DNA from: JBCDBW01 sp039182965
GTDB lineage: Bacteria > Verrucomicrobiota > Verrucomicrobiia > Verrucomicrobiales > DEV007
Assembly: GCA_039182965.1 (NCBI GenBank)
Contig: JBCDBW010000005.1
Span: 1-64,000, forward strand
DNA: 64,000 nucleotides
Reading direction: 5' to 3'
A program made the position numbers and the translations under genes. Shown piece after piece: positions 26,100 through 35,045 of the stretch; within the stretch, counting starts at the first letter, position 1, and the number at the start of each line of letters is the position of its first letter. A model generated the notes under the pieces. That model worked only from the letters and a program-made list of their open reading frames with translations. It did no database searches and was not told the origin of the DNA.

Positions 26100-28106
26100 C
26101 TAACTGCCTGGGAGACTGACAAAGAGGTTGAGAGTGGTGCCTTGATGGGGTGCACTGTTGACCGTAAGGCGACCGGGGATTTGTTTGGCGCGGGATTTTA
26201 GCTGTTGAAGTTGGTGGGGGCTATCCGGATTTGTGATGCCCACGCCATCGTCCTGGATCGTTAAACTGAGGGCGCCGTTCTGGCCGGAAACGAGGATGTT
26301 GGCCTCGTCGGCTTGGGCGTGTCGGACGAGGTTGTGGAGCGCCTCTTTAAAGAAGAGGAGGAGATGACGGCGCATCTCCAGCGGAATGCGATGGGCCGGT
26401 TCCTCGGTTGGAACATCGAAGGAATAGTTCATGTGACCGAGCATCCGGGCGGCGGTTTGGCGGAGGCGAAGGATGAGGTCGCCTTCATCAACCTTGGTAT
26501 TGAGGAGCCAAACGATATCGCGAATGGTTTGGGAGCTTTCGCGTGCTGTGCCTGCGATGTCAGAGAGGCGTCCGCGATCGGCTTCAGGGATGGACCCTGT
26601 TTGGGCGAGGTTTTCACTAGTGAGGGCGATGCTACCGAGATTGCTTCCAATTTCGTCATGCAGATCGGATGCGATTTGTTCGCGGATGCCGGCGATATGG
26701 CGGCGTCGAGCGCGGCGGTTCATGAAGAGGAGGAAGGCGAGAGCAAGGACGGCGAGGAGCGCGAGGACGAGAGTCGTGCGCAGGATTTGGGAATGAGAGA
26801 TGCGCCGTTGTTCGATGAGCTTTTCCAAGGCGTTGATTTCCCGAGATACTTCGGGATATCGGGCGAGCCCCTGGAGCCATTCGCGAACGGGTATTATGTT
26901 CCCGTCGCGGACCATGTCGTCGACGAGGGGGTTGGGTGAGGTGTTGCTATTGGGGAGGGAATTAGAAAGGGACACCTCTTTACCGCGGGCGACATTTCTG
27001 CCGTTGGCAATGACTTGGAGTTCGGATAGGGCGAATCGATACTCTCCGGTCTCGGGTATTTGGGGCAGCTTGGTCACGGTGAGACGGACGAAGCGACCAC
27101 TGCGAGCGGGTATGGGAATGGAAAAGACGCTATCACCTGGGCTTAGGATATCGGTGTCGAGTTCGGAGAAAACGACGTCGGCCGACGCGAAATCGGGTTG
27201 ATGCGAGAGCTCCACCTTAAAGCGGAGAGGGAAGCCATATCCGTAGTCGAGGAAGGAGGCGAAATTCATTCGGGCGTGCGCTGGGAAGAGTCGTATTTCG
27301 TCGATGACGTAGAAGTTTCCGAGATCGACCGTGACGGTAAAATCCGCGGCCTCTGATTTTTGGCTTTTGGAGCGGAAGTCGCCGGAACGTGATTCTGAGG
27401 GGGCGAGGGGTTGGCCGAGTGAGGAGAAGCCGTCGACGAGATAGTTGGGATGCCAATAGGGGGGGCTATCGATTTGGTCGAGGGCGGATACTGTTTTACC
27501 GAGGGCAACATTACGGGGACCGGCGAATGCGAGGACTTCAGCAAGGCCGAAGAAGCCCCGATCTTTTGCTTGGGACTGGGCCTGAGGGACGAGTTCGATT
27601 GCGGTGATTTTGATAAATCGGGTCCCGATGTCATCGACGGGGATTCGGATCGGGTAGCCGTCGGTTAGAGGGAATGCTTCTTGGGACGCATCGAGAATGG
27701 TCATGGAGTCTGAGAACTCGGAGTCGGTGGCGATCTCGACTTTGAATCGTCTCGGGAAGCCGTAAGAGATCTCGGTGCGATCGGCGCGGACGAGGACGGC
27801 AGGGATGAGGAAGACCTCCTCGAGATCGACGATTTCACCGAGGTCGATAGTTACCCATTTCGAGGGATCGGGGAGAAGAGGCGAGCGGGTGCTGGACGCG
27901 TATCCGAAGGTACCGCCTTTCGGGCCAAGCGGTTTGCGGGGGAGGGTCGCGAGCTCTTGTTTGAGATCGTTGAGGCGAGTATTGAGTTGGGTTGTACTCA
28001 GGTGTTCGAGGCTGCTGTCTGCGGGAGGTGTGGTGGTTGCTTGGGAAGAGGCAAGGAGCGTAGCGAGGACTGTTACACAAACGAGGTTTCGGGCTCGTTT
28101 TTGCAT
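26100..28106 (-). CDS. HisKA_3-type sensor histidine kinase with two discoidin-like sensor domains
   Basis: This 668-residue kinase has a signal peptide or N-terminal anchor. Two beta-sandwich domains resemble F5/8 type C (discoidin) modules at about 60-205 and 210-375, recognisable by WVTIDLGEIVDLEEVFLIPA and FTVTVDLGNFYVIDEIRLFP, each followed by a GFPxRFKVE phrase. One membrane helix lies near 440-462. The kinase core follows, with HisKA_3 His483 in SDLHDEIGSNLGSIAL, the N-box KEALHNLVRHA and the G1-box DDGVGI. Discoidin modules usually bind carbohydrates, so the likely signal is an extracytoplasmic glycan. ATG 28106 was preferred over a start 12 codons upstream because it precedes the hydrophobic segment directly. 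Confidence 0.88.
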   Translation of the reverse strand: MQKRARNLVCVTVLATLLASSQATTTPPADSSLEHLSTTQLNTRLNDLKQELATLPRKPLGPKGGTFGYASSTRSPLLPDPSKWVTIDLGEIVDLEEVFLIPAVLVRADRTEISYGFPRRFKVEIATDSEFSDSMTILDASQEAFPLTDGYPIRIPVDDIGTRFIKITAIELVPQAQSQAKDRGFFGLAEVLAFAGPRNVALGKTVSALDQIDSPPYWHPNYLVDGFSSLGQPLAPSESRSGDFRSKSQKSEAADFTVTVDLGNFYVIDEIRLFPAHARMNFASFLDYGYGFPLRFKVELSHQPDFASADVVFSELDTDILSPGDSVFSIPIPARSGRFVRLTVTKLPQIPETGEYRFALSELQVIANGRNVARGKEVSLSNSLPNSNTSPNPLVDDMVRDGNIIPVREWLQGLARYPEVSREINALEKLIEQRRISHSQILRTTLVLALLAVLALAFLLFMNRRARRRHIAGIREQIASDLHDEIGSNLGSIALTSENLAQTGSIPEADRGRLSDIAGTARESSQTIRDIVWLLNTKVDEGDLILRLRQTAARMLGHMNYSFDVPTEEPAHRIPLEMRRHLLLFFKEALHNLVRHAQADEANILVSGQNGALSLTIQDDGVGITNPDSPHQLQQLKSRAKQIPGRLTVNSAPHQGTTLNLFVSLPGS

Positions 28107-28236
28107 CTGTGACGAGAACGGAAATGGCGGAAAGTGCCGCATAGTAGAGTGTGGAAGCCTAGCGCAGAGGGGGGTGGGAGTGCACCTACGTAAACACGTA
28201 ATAGAATTGGAACGGGGTCTTTGGTAGTATAAGAAT

Positions 28237-31200
28237 GTGAAGAGCTGGAAGAATCGTCAGAATGTTGAGAATGGAGGCGGGCATGGGGTGAGCCGAGGGT
28301 TTTCGTTCGCGAAGAGGATTCTTTGGATTGGCGTGTGTGTGGGCTCTAGCCAATGGGGAACAGTGAGGGCAGACGAGATTGATTTCAATCGGGATATTCG
28401 ACCGATTTTGTCGGAAAACTGTTTTCACTGCCATGGTCCGGACAAGGAGACGCGAGAGGCGGGTTTTCGATTGGATATCGAAGAAGCGGCGAAGGCTGAT
28501 TTGGGAGGATATCATGGCTTGGTCCCTGGGGATGCGGATGCGAGTGAAGTGTATTATCGGATCGTGACGGATGATGAAGGCGACCTGATGCCGCCCCTGA
28601 AGTCGAATCGGAGGTTGACGGCGGTGCAGAAGGATTTGCTGAAGCGTTGGATCGAGGAGGGGGCGGAGTATGCGGAGCATTGGGCGTATGTGGCGCCGGA
28701 GCGCCCGGAGACGGGGGTCCTTCCCGAAGGCGGGAACGAGGTGGATGGGTTTGTGAGAGGGCGTTTGGAGGAAGCGGGTTTGAAGCCTTCGGCGGAGGCG
28801 GACGCGCGGACGTTGATACGGCGGGTATCGCTGGATTTGACAGGACTGCCTCCGACGCCGGAGGAAGTGGACGTGTTTTTGGCAGATGATTCGCCGCGTG
28901 CGTACGAGAAGGTGGTGGATCGTTTGTTGAGATCGGAACGATTTGGTGAGCGTTGGGCGCGGCCGTGGCTGGACTTGGCGCGCTATGCCGATTCCAATGG
29001 ATTTCAGGCGGATCAGTTGCGTGACAGCTGGGCGTATCGGGATTGGGTGATTGAAGCTTTGAATGCGGACATGCCGTTCGACCAGTTTACGATTGAGCAA
29101 CTGGCGGGTGATTTATTGCCGAATGCGACCGTGGAGCAGAAGATCGCGACGGGTTTTCATCGAACGGTGACCTGCAATGTGGAGGCGGGAGTTCATCCGG
29201 AGGAGAACCGGGTTAATCAGGTGGTGGACCGGGTGAACACGACCGGGACCGTATGGCTGGGGGCGACGTTGGAGTGTGCGCAGTGTCATGATCACAAGTA
29301 TGACCCGATCACGATGGAGGATTACTATGGCATATACGCTTACTTCAACAACACACCGCTTGAGGTTGAGAATCCTGGTGGTACGGGGGTGCAGTTCAGT
29401 TTTTACGGGCCGAAGATGGAGTTGCCGATCGGGGAAGCTCAGGCTCAAGAGCGAGAGGAGTTGCAGGGAGTGCTGGCGTCTTTGCGACGTGATCGTAAGG
29501 CTTTGTTAGACAACAAAGAAGACGGGCGTGAAGCGTGGGAAGAGCGGATGCGGGCGGCTTTGAAGAATCCGCCTAAATGGGAAGTCTTGGAAGTGGCTTC
29601 CTTTGAGAGCAACGGCGGGGAGGACTTTCGGATTTTGAAGGATCAATCGGTTTTGGTGACGGGGCGCGTGCCTGGATCCGTGGTGTATACGATTACGGCT
29701 AGGACTGATCTGGAAGGGATTACCGGGTTTCGAGTCGAGGCGTTAACGCATCCGGAGATACCGGGCAACGGGCCCGGGCGTGGTGATGCGAAGCGAGCGA
29801 ATTTTATTCTAAGTGAGATTGGAATTGAGGTGCTTGAAAAAGGGGCGAAGAGAGGGCGTGAGTTGGCCTTCCGTGGGGCGAGTGCGAATTTTTCGCAGGT
29901 GAAGTGGGAAGTAGAGAAGGCGATCGATGGCAATCCGAAGACAGGATGGGCGATTGGACCGGAATTTGGCAAGCCGCATTGGGCGGTGTTTGAGACCGCG
30001 GGCGAGGTGGGATCCAGCGAGGGGGCGACCTTTGTCTTCACCCTGGATCAGAATTTTGGGCGAGGGCGTACGATTGGGCGGCCGCGGGTATCCGCGCTGG
30101 TAGGTGACAGCAGCAGTTTGAGTCTTCCTGATGATGTCGTGGAAGCTTTGAAACTGGAGGCCAAAAAGCGAAACAACAAGCAACGTAGAGCGATCGATGC
30201 TTTCTACATGGAGAGCAACCCGAAGGTGAAAGAGATCGATGCGGAGATTGCCCGTGTCGATCGTCTGTTCAATGAATTGGCTCCGCCGACGACGCTAGTG
30301 ATGGTGGAAATGGAAGAACCGCGGGAGACGAAGATCATGAAGCGGGGCAATTATCTGGATTTGGGTGAGACGGTGACTGCGGCGACTCCGGCGGTGCTTC
30401 CGGCGATTGATCCGTCATTTCCGAAGAACCGATTGGGACTGGCGAAGTGGTTGGTGAGTCCGGAGAATCCCCTAGTGGCCCGGGTGACCGTCAATCGTTG
30501 GTGGGCGGAAATCTTTGGGGACGGCATTGTCTCGACGGTGGAGGACTTTGGGACGCAGTCTGAGCCTCCGACGCATCCGGGCTTGTTGGACTGGCTTGCG
30601 GTGGAGTTTGTCGAGTCAGGATGGTCGATGAAGCACGTCTTGAAGAAGATGGTAATGTCGAAGACGTATCGGCAGGACTCGGCGTTGAGACCAGATCTGC
30701 TTGAAGAGGATTTGGGAAATCGATACTTGGCACGCGGCCCTCGATTTCGGATGAGTGCGGAGATGATTCGCGACAATGCTTTGGCTGTGAGCGGGTTGCT
30801 ATCGACGAAGATGGGCGGTGAGCCGATCATGCCGTATCAACCGCCGGGAATGTGGCGGCAAGTGGGGCGTAACGAGCCGAAGTGGGTAGACGCTCAGGAT
30901 GAAGATCGTTTTCGGAGAGGCATTTACGTGATATGGCGGCGGGCGGCTCCCTATCCCAGTTTTGTCAACTTCGACGGGCCGGATCGCGGGAGCTGTGTGG
31001 TGAAGCGGCCGCGGACGAACACGCCGTTGCAGGCGCTGACGTTGATGAATGATCCAGCGTATGTGGAAATGGCGTTGGCGCTGGCTTCACGTCTTATGGT
31101 GGAGTGTCCGGGGGCGACGATGGGGGAGAAGCTGTCGCATGCTTATGAACTCGTTTTCAGTCGTCGACCTTCCGAAGGGGAGGCGCAGCATTTGGAATCG

Positions 31201-31377
31201 GTTTATCGGGAACGAGTGACGTATTATCGGGAGAACCCGGAGACGGCGGAAGTTGTGATTGCGGGGGCGGGGGAAGTCGTCAAGGCTCCACCGGGTGTGG
31301 ATGCAGCCGAATTGGCGGCGTGGCTGCACCTTGCTAACATTTTACTAAATCTTGACGAGACTATTACGAAAGGCTGA
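28237..31377 (+). CDS. PSCyt1 - DUF1549 - DUF1553 secreted cytochrome protein
   Basis: This 1046-residue protein has the domain order typical of PVC bacteria. A signal sequence (about residues 28-45) precedes a C-type haem domain with CFHCHGPD at residue 62 onward. The DUF1549 region begins near LIRRVSLDLTGLPPTPEEVD, and after a central beta-domain the DUF1553 region begins near RLGLAKWLVSPENPLVARV and ends in the MNDPAYVEMALALASR phrase. The start is GTG 28237; a second in-frame GTG at 28288 would give a shorter, more conventional signal. The gene is 3 bp upstream of the DUF1501 gene, the universal partner of this family. The function is unproven; roles in polysaccharide breakdown are suspected. 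Confidence 0.9.
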   Translation: MKSWKNRQNVENGGGHGVSRGFSFAKRILWIGVCVGSSQWGTVRADEIDFNRDIRPILSENCFHCHGPDKETREAGFRLDIEEAAKADLGGYHGLVPGDADASEVYYRIVTDDEGDLMPPLKSNRRLTAVQKDLLKRWIEEGAEYAEHWAYVAPERPETGVLPEGGNEVDGFVRGRLEEAGLKPSAEADARTLIRRVSLDLTGLPPTPEEVDVFLADDSPRAYEKVVDRLLRSERFGERWARPWLDLARYADSNGFQADQLRDSWAYRDWVIEALNADMPFDQFTIEQLAGDLLPNATVEQKIATGFHRTVTCNVEAGVHPEENRVNQVVDRVNTTGTVWLGATLECAQCHDHKYDPITMEDYYGIYAYFNNTPLEVENPGGTGVQFSFYGPKMELPIGEAQAQEREELQGVLASLRRDRKALLDNKEDGREAWEERMRAALKNPPKWEVLEVASFESNGGEDFRILKDQSVLVTGRVPGSVVYTITARTDLEGITGFRVEALTHPEIPGNGPGRGDAKRANFILSEIGIEVLEKGAKRGRELAFRGASANFSQVKWEVEKAIDGNPKTGWAIGPEFGKPHWAVFETAGEVGSSEGATFVFTLDQNFGRGRTIGRPRVSALVGDSSSLSLPDDVVEALKLEAKKRNNKQRRAIDAFYMESNPKVKEIDAEIARVDRLFNELAPPTTLVMVEMEEPRETKIMKRGNYLDLGETVTAATPAVLPAIDPSFPKNRLGLAKWLVSPENPLVARVTVNRWWAEIFGDGIVSTVEDFGTQSEPPTHPGLLDWLAVEFVESGWSMKHVLKKMVMSKTYRQDSALRPDLLEEDLGNRYLARGPRFRMSAEMIRDNALAVSGLLSTKMGGEPIMPYQPPGMWRQVGRNEPKWVDAQDEDRFRRGIYVIWRRAAPYPSFVNFDGPDRGSCVVKRPRTNTPLQALTLMNDPAYVEMALALASRLMVECPGATMGEKLSHAYELVFSRRPSEGEAQHLESVYRERVTYYRENPETAEVVIAGAGEVVKAPPGVDAAELAAWLHLANILLNLDETITKG

Positions 31378-31380
31378 GAC

Positions 31381-32823
31381 ATGAGCGAGATGAATGAATT
31401 GGCGGAGGGGGTTAGTCGGCGGCAATTGTTTCAACGAGCGGGATTTGGCATTGGTGGCTATGCTTTGTCATCGTTGTTTCAGGCGGATGCCAACGCGGAT
31501 TCAGAGGATTCGCTGCTGCGCCGAGGGTTGCACTTTGCGCCGCGGGCCAAGAACGTGATCTACATCCATATGGTGGGTGCGCCGTCGCATTTGGATTTGT
31601 TTGACTACAAGCCGGAATTGCAGAAGCGGAGCGGGCAGCTGTGTCCTGACGAGTTTTTTGTGGGCAAGCAGCTGGCGTTTATCCGGGAGCAGCCATCGCT
31701 TTTGGGAACTCCGAATGAGGATCAGTATGCGTTCAAGCGTTGTGGTGAGAGTGGACTGGAGATTTCCAATCTCATGCCGCATTTGCAGGGGGTGGCGGAC
31801 GATCTGTGTTTTATCCGGACGCTGCACACGGAGCAGTTCAATCATGCTCCGGCGCAGATGTTTTCGTTGACTGGGTTTCCGAGATTTGGGCGGCCGAGTG
31901 TTGGTTCCTGGCTTTCGTATGGTTTAGGGAGTGAGAATGAGAATCTGCCGGCCTTCGTGGTTTTAGTAACGGGGCAAGTTTTGGGGGCTGGCAACAGTGC
32001 GTGGGGGAGTGGTTTTTTGCCGACGATTCATCAAGGCATCGAGTTTCGGAGCCAAGGCGACCCGGTATTGTTTTTGTCTAATCCGAAAGGAGTGAGTGGG
32101 GCGGACCGGAGGAAGACCGTTGATTCGGTGAAGCATTTGAACAGCTTGCGGCTGGCGGACGTGGGTGATCCGGAGATTGCCACTCGCATTGGGCAATATG
32201 AGATGGCTTATCGGATGCAGAGTTCGGTACCCGATTTAATGGACATTGGCAGTGAGTCGAAGGCGGTTCACGAGATGTATGGGACGGAGCCTGGCAAGAC
32301 GAGTTTCGCGAACAACTGCCTGTTGGCGCGGCGTATGGTGGAGCGCGGGGTGCGTTTCGTGCAGTTGTTTGATCAGGGTTGGGATCATCACAACAGCGTT
32401 TTTGATCGCTTGTCGAACAAGACCAAGGAAGTGGACCAGCCGATTGCGGCCTTGATTCGGGATTTGAAGAATCGGGGCATGTTGGACGAGACGCTGGTCG
32501 TGTGGTCGGCGGAGTTTGGAAGGACGCCGATGGCGCAGGGGCGGAATGGTGGAGGTGAAGAAGTGAAGATTGGCAGGGACCATCATAAGGAGGCCTACAC
32601 TGTTTGGATGGCTGGTGGTGGCACGAAAGGGGGGCATGTGCATGGGGAGACCGATGAATTGGGATATGGAGTGGCACGGGATGGAGTTCATATACATGAT
32701 TTCAATGCGACCTTGCTGCATTTGATGGGGATTGATCACGAGCGTTTGACGTTTCGGTATCAAGGGCGGCAGTTCCGGCTGACGGACGTGCATGGGCACG
32801 TGGTGGAAGACGTTTTAGTCTAG
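31381..32823 (+). CDS. DUF1501-family exported protein
   Basis: This 480-residue protein begins with a Tat-like signal (SRRQLFQRAGFGIGGYALSS; a single R-R followed by a hydrophobic stretch). It has an alkaline phosphatase/sulfatase-like superfamily fold, with conserved phrases IYIHMVGAPSHLDLFDYKP, LCFIRTLHTEQFNHAPAQ, VVWSAEFGRTPMAQ and GRDHHKEAYTVWMAGGGTKGG. It always occurs beside PSCyt1/DUF1549/DUF1553 proteins and is the second gene of this operon. DUF1501 members lack a demonstrated substrate; metal-dependent hydrolysis of a sulfated or phosphorylated compound is an inference from the fold. Confidence 0.9.
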   Translation: MSEMNELAEGVSRRQLFQRAGFGIGGYALSSLFQADANADSEDSLLRRGLHFAPRAKNVIYIHMVGAPSHLDLFDYKPELQKRSGQLCPDEFFVGKQLAFIREQPSLLGTPNEDQYAFKRCGESGLEISNLMPHLQGVADDLCFIRTLHTEQFNHAPAQMFSLTGFPRFGRPSVGSWLSYGLGSENENLPAFVVLVTGQVLGAGNSAWGSGFLPTIHQGIEFRSQGDPVLFLSNPKGVSGADRRKTVDSVKHLNSLRLADVGDPEIATRIGQYEMAYRMQSSVPDLMDIGSESKAVHEMYGTEPGKTSFANNCLLARRMVERGVRFVQLFDQGWDHHNSVFDRLSNKTKEVDQPIAALIRDLKNRGMLDETLVVWSAEFGRTPMAQGRNGGGEEVKIGRDHHKEAYTVWMAGGGTKGGHVHGETDELGYGVARDGVHIHDFNATLLHLMGIDHERLTFRYQGRQFRLTDVHGHVVEDVLV

Positions 32824-32840
32824 GGCGTCAGAAAGAATGG

Positions 32841-32862
32841 ACTTAAGTCTATAGATTTAAGT
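32841..32862. promoter_or_regulatory. 22-bp near-perfect palindrome (operator or hairpin)
   Basis: The sequence ACTTAAGTCT ATAGATTTAAGT is self-complementary except for one symmetrical pair that would be G-T in RNA. It lies 18 bp after the DUF1501 stop and 94 bp before the PEP-CTERM gene. No T-run follows, so it fits an operator better than a rho-independent terminator. Confidence 0.4.
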
Positions 32863-32956
32863 GCGTGATTGTCAATGTTTTGCGCTATTTTTTTGCGCGT
32901 TCCTGTACGCTTGACGACTGGGGAATGTAATGGTTTAGTTAGCTATTATAAAAAAT

Positions 32957-33967
32957 ATGAGATATTTAGCTAAGCTGGTAATCGGCGTGGCTTTACTCGG
33001 ATCGAATGCTTGGGGATTTGTTCCGTTTGGGGAAGATGTGAGCCAGCGGGCATGGCGTTGGGACGCGGCACCGCGGAACATTTTTGGAACGTCGACTGAA
33101 CGGTCGTTGGATGGGGGTTTGCGCTATTCGGTGGAGGGAGGTGATTTGGCAACGTGGTATGGGGATTTCACCTTTACGGATGGGACGAGCTCTTCGGAGT
33201 TTGCCTCGATTGTGGCATCGGCGTTTTCGGCCTGGGAAAAAACGGATCCGAGTTCGGGATTGACGACCGATGTTTTTTTTGTGCCGGATTTCGGGACGAG
33301 TGTCGGATTCAATGATCCCACGGTCGGCGCAGAGATTGATTTATTTTCGAGTGATTTTGGCAACACATCGCGCAGCGGATTTGCGCAAGTGTGGACCGAG
33401 GTGTGGCTCAGTGATGTGATCACGTTGACTTCGGGGAAGACGAACCATGGGCGTAACGTCATTGTTGGAACTCAAATCAATATGAACAACGCGCCTGGCA
33501 CGACGTGGACGGCGGATTCTTTTCTTCGGGTTTTGGTGCATGAGATTGGACATACGCTCGGTCTGGGTGATGTCGATATTGATCAGGACACTGTCAATGA
33601 TGACAACCCCTTCAACGATGACGGGTTGGTGAGTGATTGGTATGATGACAACTATGACGGAACCAGTGCGGCGACTCAAATTGCCACGTTGTCGAACTCA
33701 TTTGCCACTATCATCGATCCGTTCGATCCAGAGGGTACCTCTGGCTTAACGAAGTATTTGATCCCGGTGGATGCATTGGATGCGGGTTCGGGAAATGAGC
33801 CGGCTATTTTGATGGAGAGCAACGGCGACGGAGTGTTGTTTGGGTTAGCGAACGATGACTATGCGGGGCGGCAATTTTTATATCCTTCGCTGACGATTGT
33901 TCCGGAGCCTTCCGGGGCATTTTTGCTTTTGTGCGCAGGGTTTCTGGGGATGCGGCGTCAGCGGTAG
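32957..33967 (+). CDS. PEP-CTERM protein with metzincin-like protease domain
   Basis: This 336-residue exported protein has an N-terminal signal peptide (1-20). A zinc-protease motif lies at residues 195-205, HEIGHTLGLGD, i.e. HExxHxxGxxD with Asp as the possible third metal ligand. The C-terminus (from about residue 315) is a PEP-CTERM sorting signal: V-P-E-P, then a hydrophobic helix (GAFLLLCAGFLG), then MRRQR. Such tails are recognised by exosortase, which is not encoded here. Sequences near DINQD-type repeats (NDDNPFNDDG) may bind calcium. It could be a matrix-associated protease for surface remodelling. It stands alone downstream of the DUF1501 operon. Confidence 0.85.
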   Translation: MRYLAKLVIGVALLGSNAWGFVPFGEDVSQRAWRWDAAPRNIFGTSTERSLDGGLRYSVEGGDLATWYGDFTFTDGTSSSEFASIVASAFSAWEKTDPSSGLTTDVFFVPDFGTSVGFNDPTVGAEIDLFSSDFGNTSRSGFAQVWTEVWLSDVITLTSGKTNHGRNVIVGTQINMNNAPGTTWTADSFLRVLVHEIGHTLGLGDVDIDQDTVNDDNPFNDDGLVSDWYDDNYDGTSAATQIATLSNSFATIIDPFDPEGTSGLTKYLIPVDALDAGSGNEPAILMESNGDGVLFGLANDDYAGRQFLYPSLTIVPEPSGAFLLLCAGFLGMRRQR

Positions 33968-34003
33968 AAGGCGTGAGTGCTTGGTCGCTTAGTGGGGCGA
34001 GGC

Positions 34004-35020
34004 ATGCTAAGATCGGGAGTGACGGTGAGGGCACTATTCGCGTTTGCGTGTTGTTTGGGTTTGGGGTTCTTCCTATGGGCATGTGGGGGGCAGGGATCGC
34101 GGGACGAGCTGGGATTCGAGGACGGAGATCGGGTGATATTCATTGGGGACAGTTTGACCCATTCCGGTGCATTTCCTCGACTATTGGAGACGTATTGCCA
34201 CGTGCGTCATCCGGAGCGGCGCTTGTTTTTTCGCAATGCCGGGGTTCGGGGTGATCGCGTGGCGGATGTCTTGGCGCGATATGATGACGATATTCACTGG
34301 TTTCATCCCGACCACGCAATCGTCCTTTTGGGAATGAACGATGGCGGGATGCGATCGTTCGACGATGGGTTGTTTGATCGTTTTACGTCGGGGATGGAAG
34401 CATTGTTTACGCGGCTCGACGAAGACGGTGTGGAGGTCATAGTCTTGGGCCCGACGTATTTTGATGTCATGCAATCGCGGAAAGCGACGAGGGACGCGGG
34501 AGAAGAGTGGAACATGAAAGCCAACGACTATGATCAAGCTCTGCGACGATATGGGGCATGGCTACATGATCGGTGTCTAGCGCGAGGATATCACTTCGTT
34601 GACGTGGGTGAGAAAATGCGACGGAAAACGTTGGAGATGCGGGAGGAGGATGCGTCGTTTTCGCTCACCGAGGATGGAATTCATCCGACGATCGAGGGGG
34701 ATGAGCTGATGGTTCGCTGGATCTTGGCTCAGCTGGGTGAGGGCGTGGCTGAGGGGAGTGAGGTTTGGAGTGGCGATGCGGCTCGCTTGAATGAGGAACG
34801 GTATAAGCACTTGATACGGCCCCTGAGGGAGCGGTGGTATGCGGTGAAGGCGAAGCGATATGAGTTGGGCAGCGATGAGGAGGCGTTCACGGCTTGGTTC
34901 AAGATGGAAGAGGCAAAGCTGGCGGAGCAAGAGAGGATCGCGTCGGCGCGTGAGGCTGAGATTTACGAATTGCTAGGGCGAGAACATCGCGGAATGGAAT
35001 TGTCAGATGAGGCGCAATGA
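34004..35020 (+). CDS. SGNH/GDSL-family lipoprotein hydrolase
   Basis: This 338-residue protein starts with a hydrophobic signal and a possible lipobox ending at Cys27 (FLWAC), then the SGNH esterase fold: block I VIFIGDSLTHSGAF, block III LLGMNDGG, and block V EDGIHPTIEGD. The C-terminal 100 residues are helical and rich in Arg/Glu and may be a coiled extension. SGNH enzymes in PVC neighbourhoods often remove acetyl or other esters from polysaccharides. ATG 34004 was chosen over GTG 33977. It is 25 bp before the NHL-repeat gene and likely cotranscribed with it. Confidence 0.85.
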   Translation: MLRSGVTVRALFAFACCLGLGFFLWACGGQGSRDELGFEDGDRVIFIGDSLTHSGAFPRLLETYCHVRHPERRLFFRNAGVRGDRVADVLARYDDDIHWFHPDHAIVLLGMNDGGMRSFDDGLFDRFTSGMEALFTRLDEDGVEVIVLGPTYFDVMQSRKATRDAGEEWNMKANDYDQALRRYGAWLHDRCLARGYHFVDVGEKMRRKTLEMREEDASFSLTEDGIHPTIEGDELMVRWILAQLGEGVAEGSEVWSGDAARLNEERYKHLIRPLRERWYAVKAKRYELGSDEEAFTAWFKMEEAKLAEQERIASAREAEIYELLGREHRGMELSDEAQ

Positions 35021-35045
35021 GCGAAAAAGAAACGGGAGCCATCGT

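Noticed and set aside
32890..32956. Sigma-70 or sigma-54 promoter for the PEP-CTERM gene
   Set aside because: TTGACG at about 32911 has no -10 element at a good distance (the best TATTAT is about 27 bp away), and no GG-N10-GC pair for sigma-54 was found.
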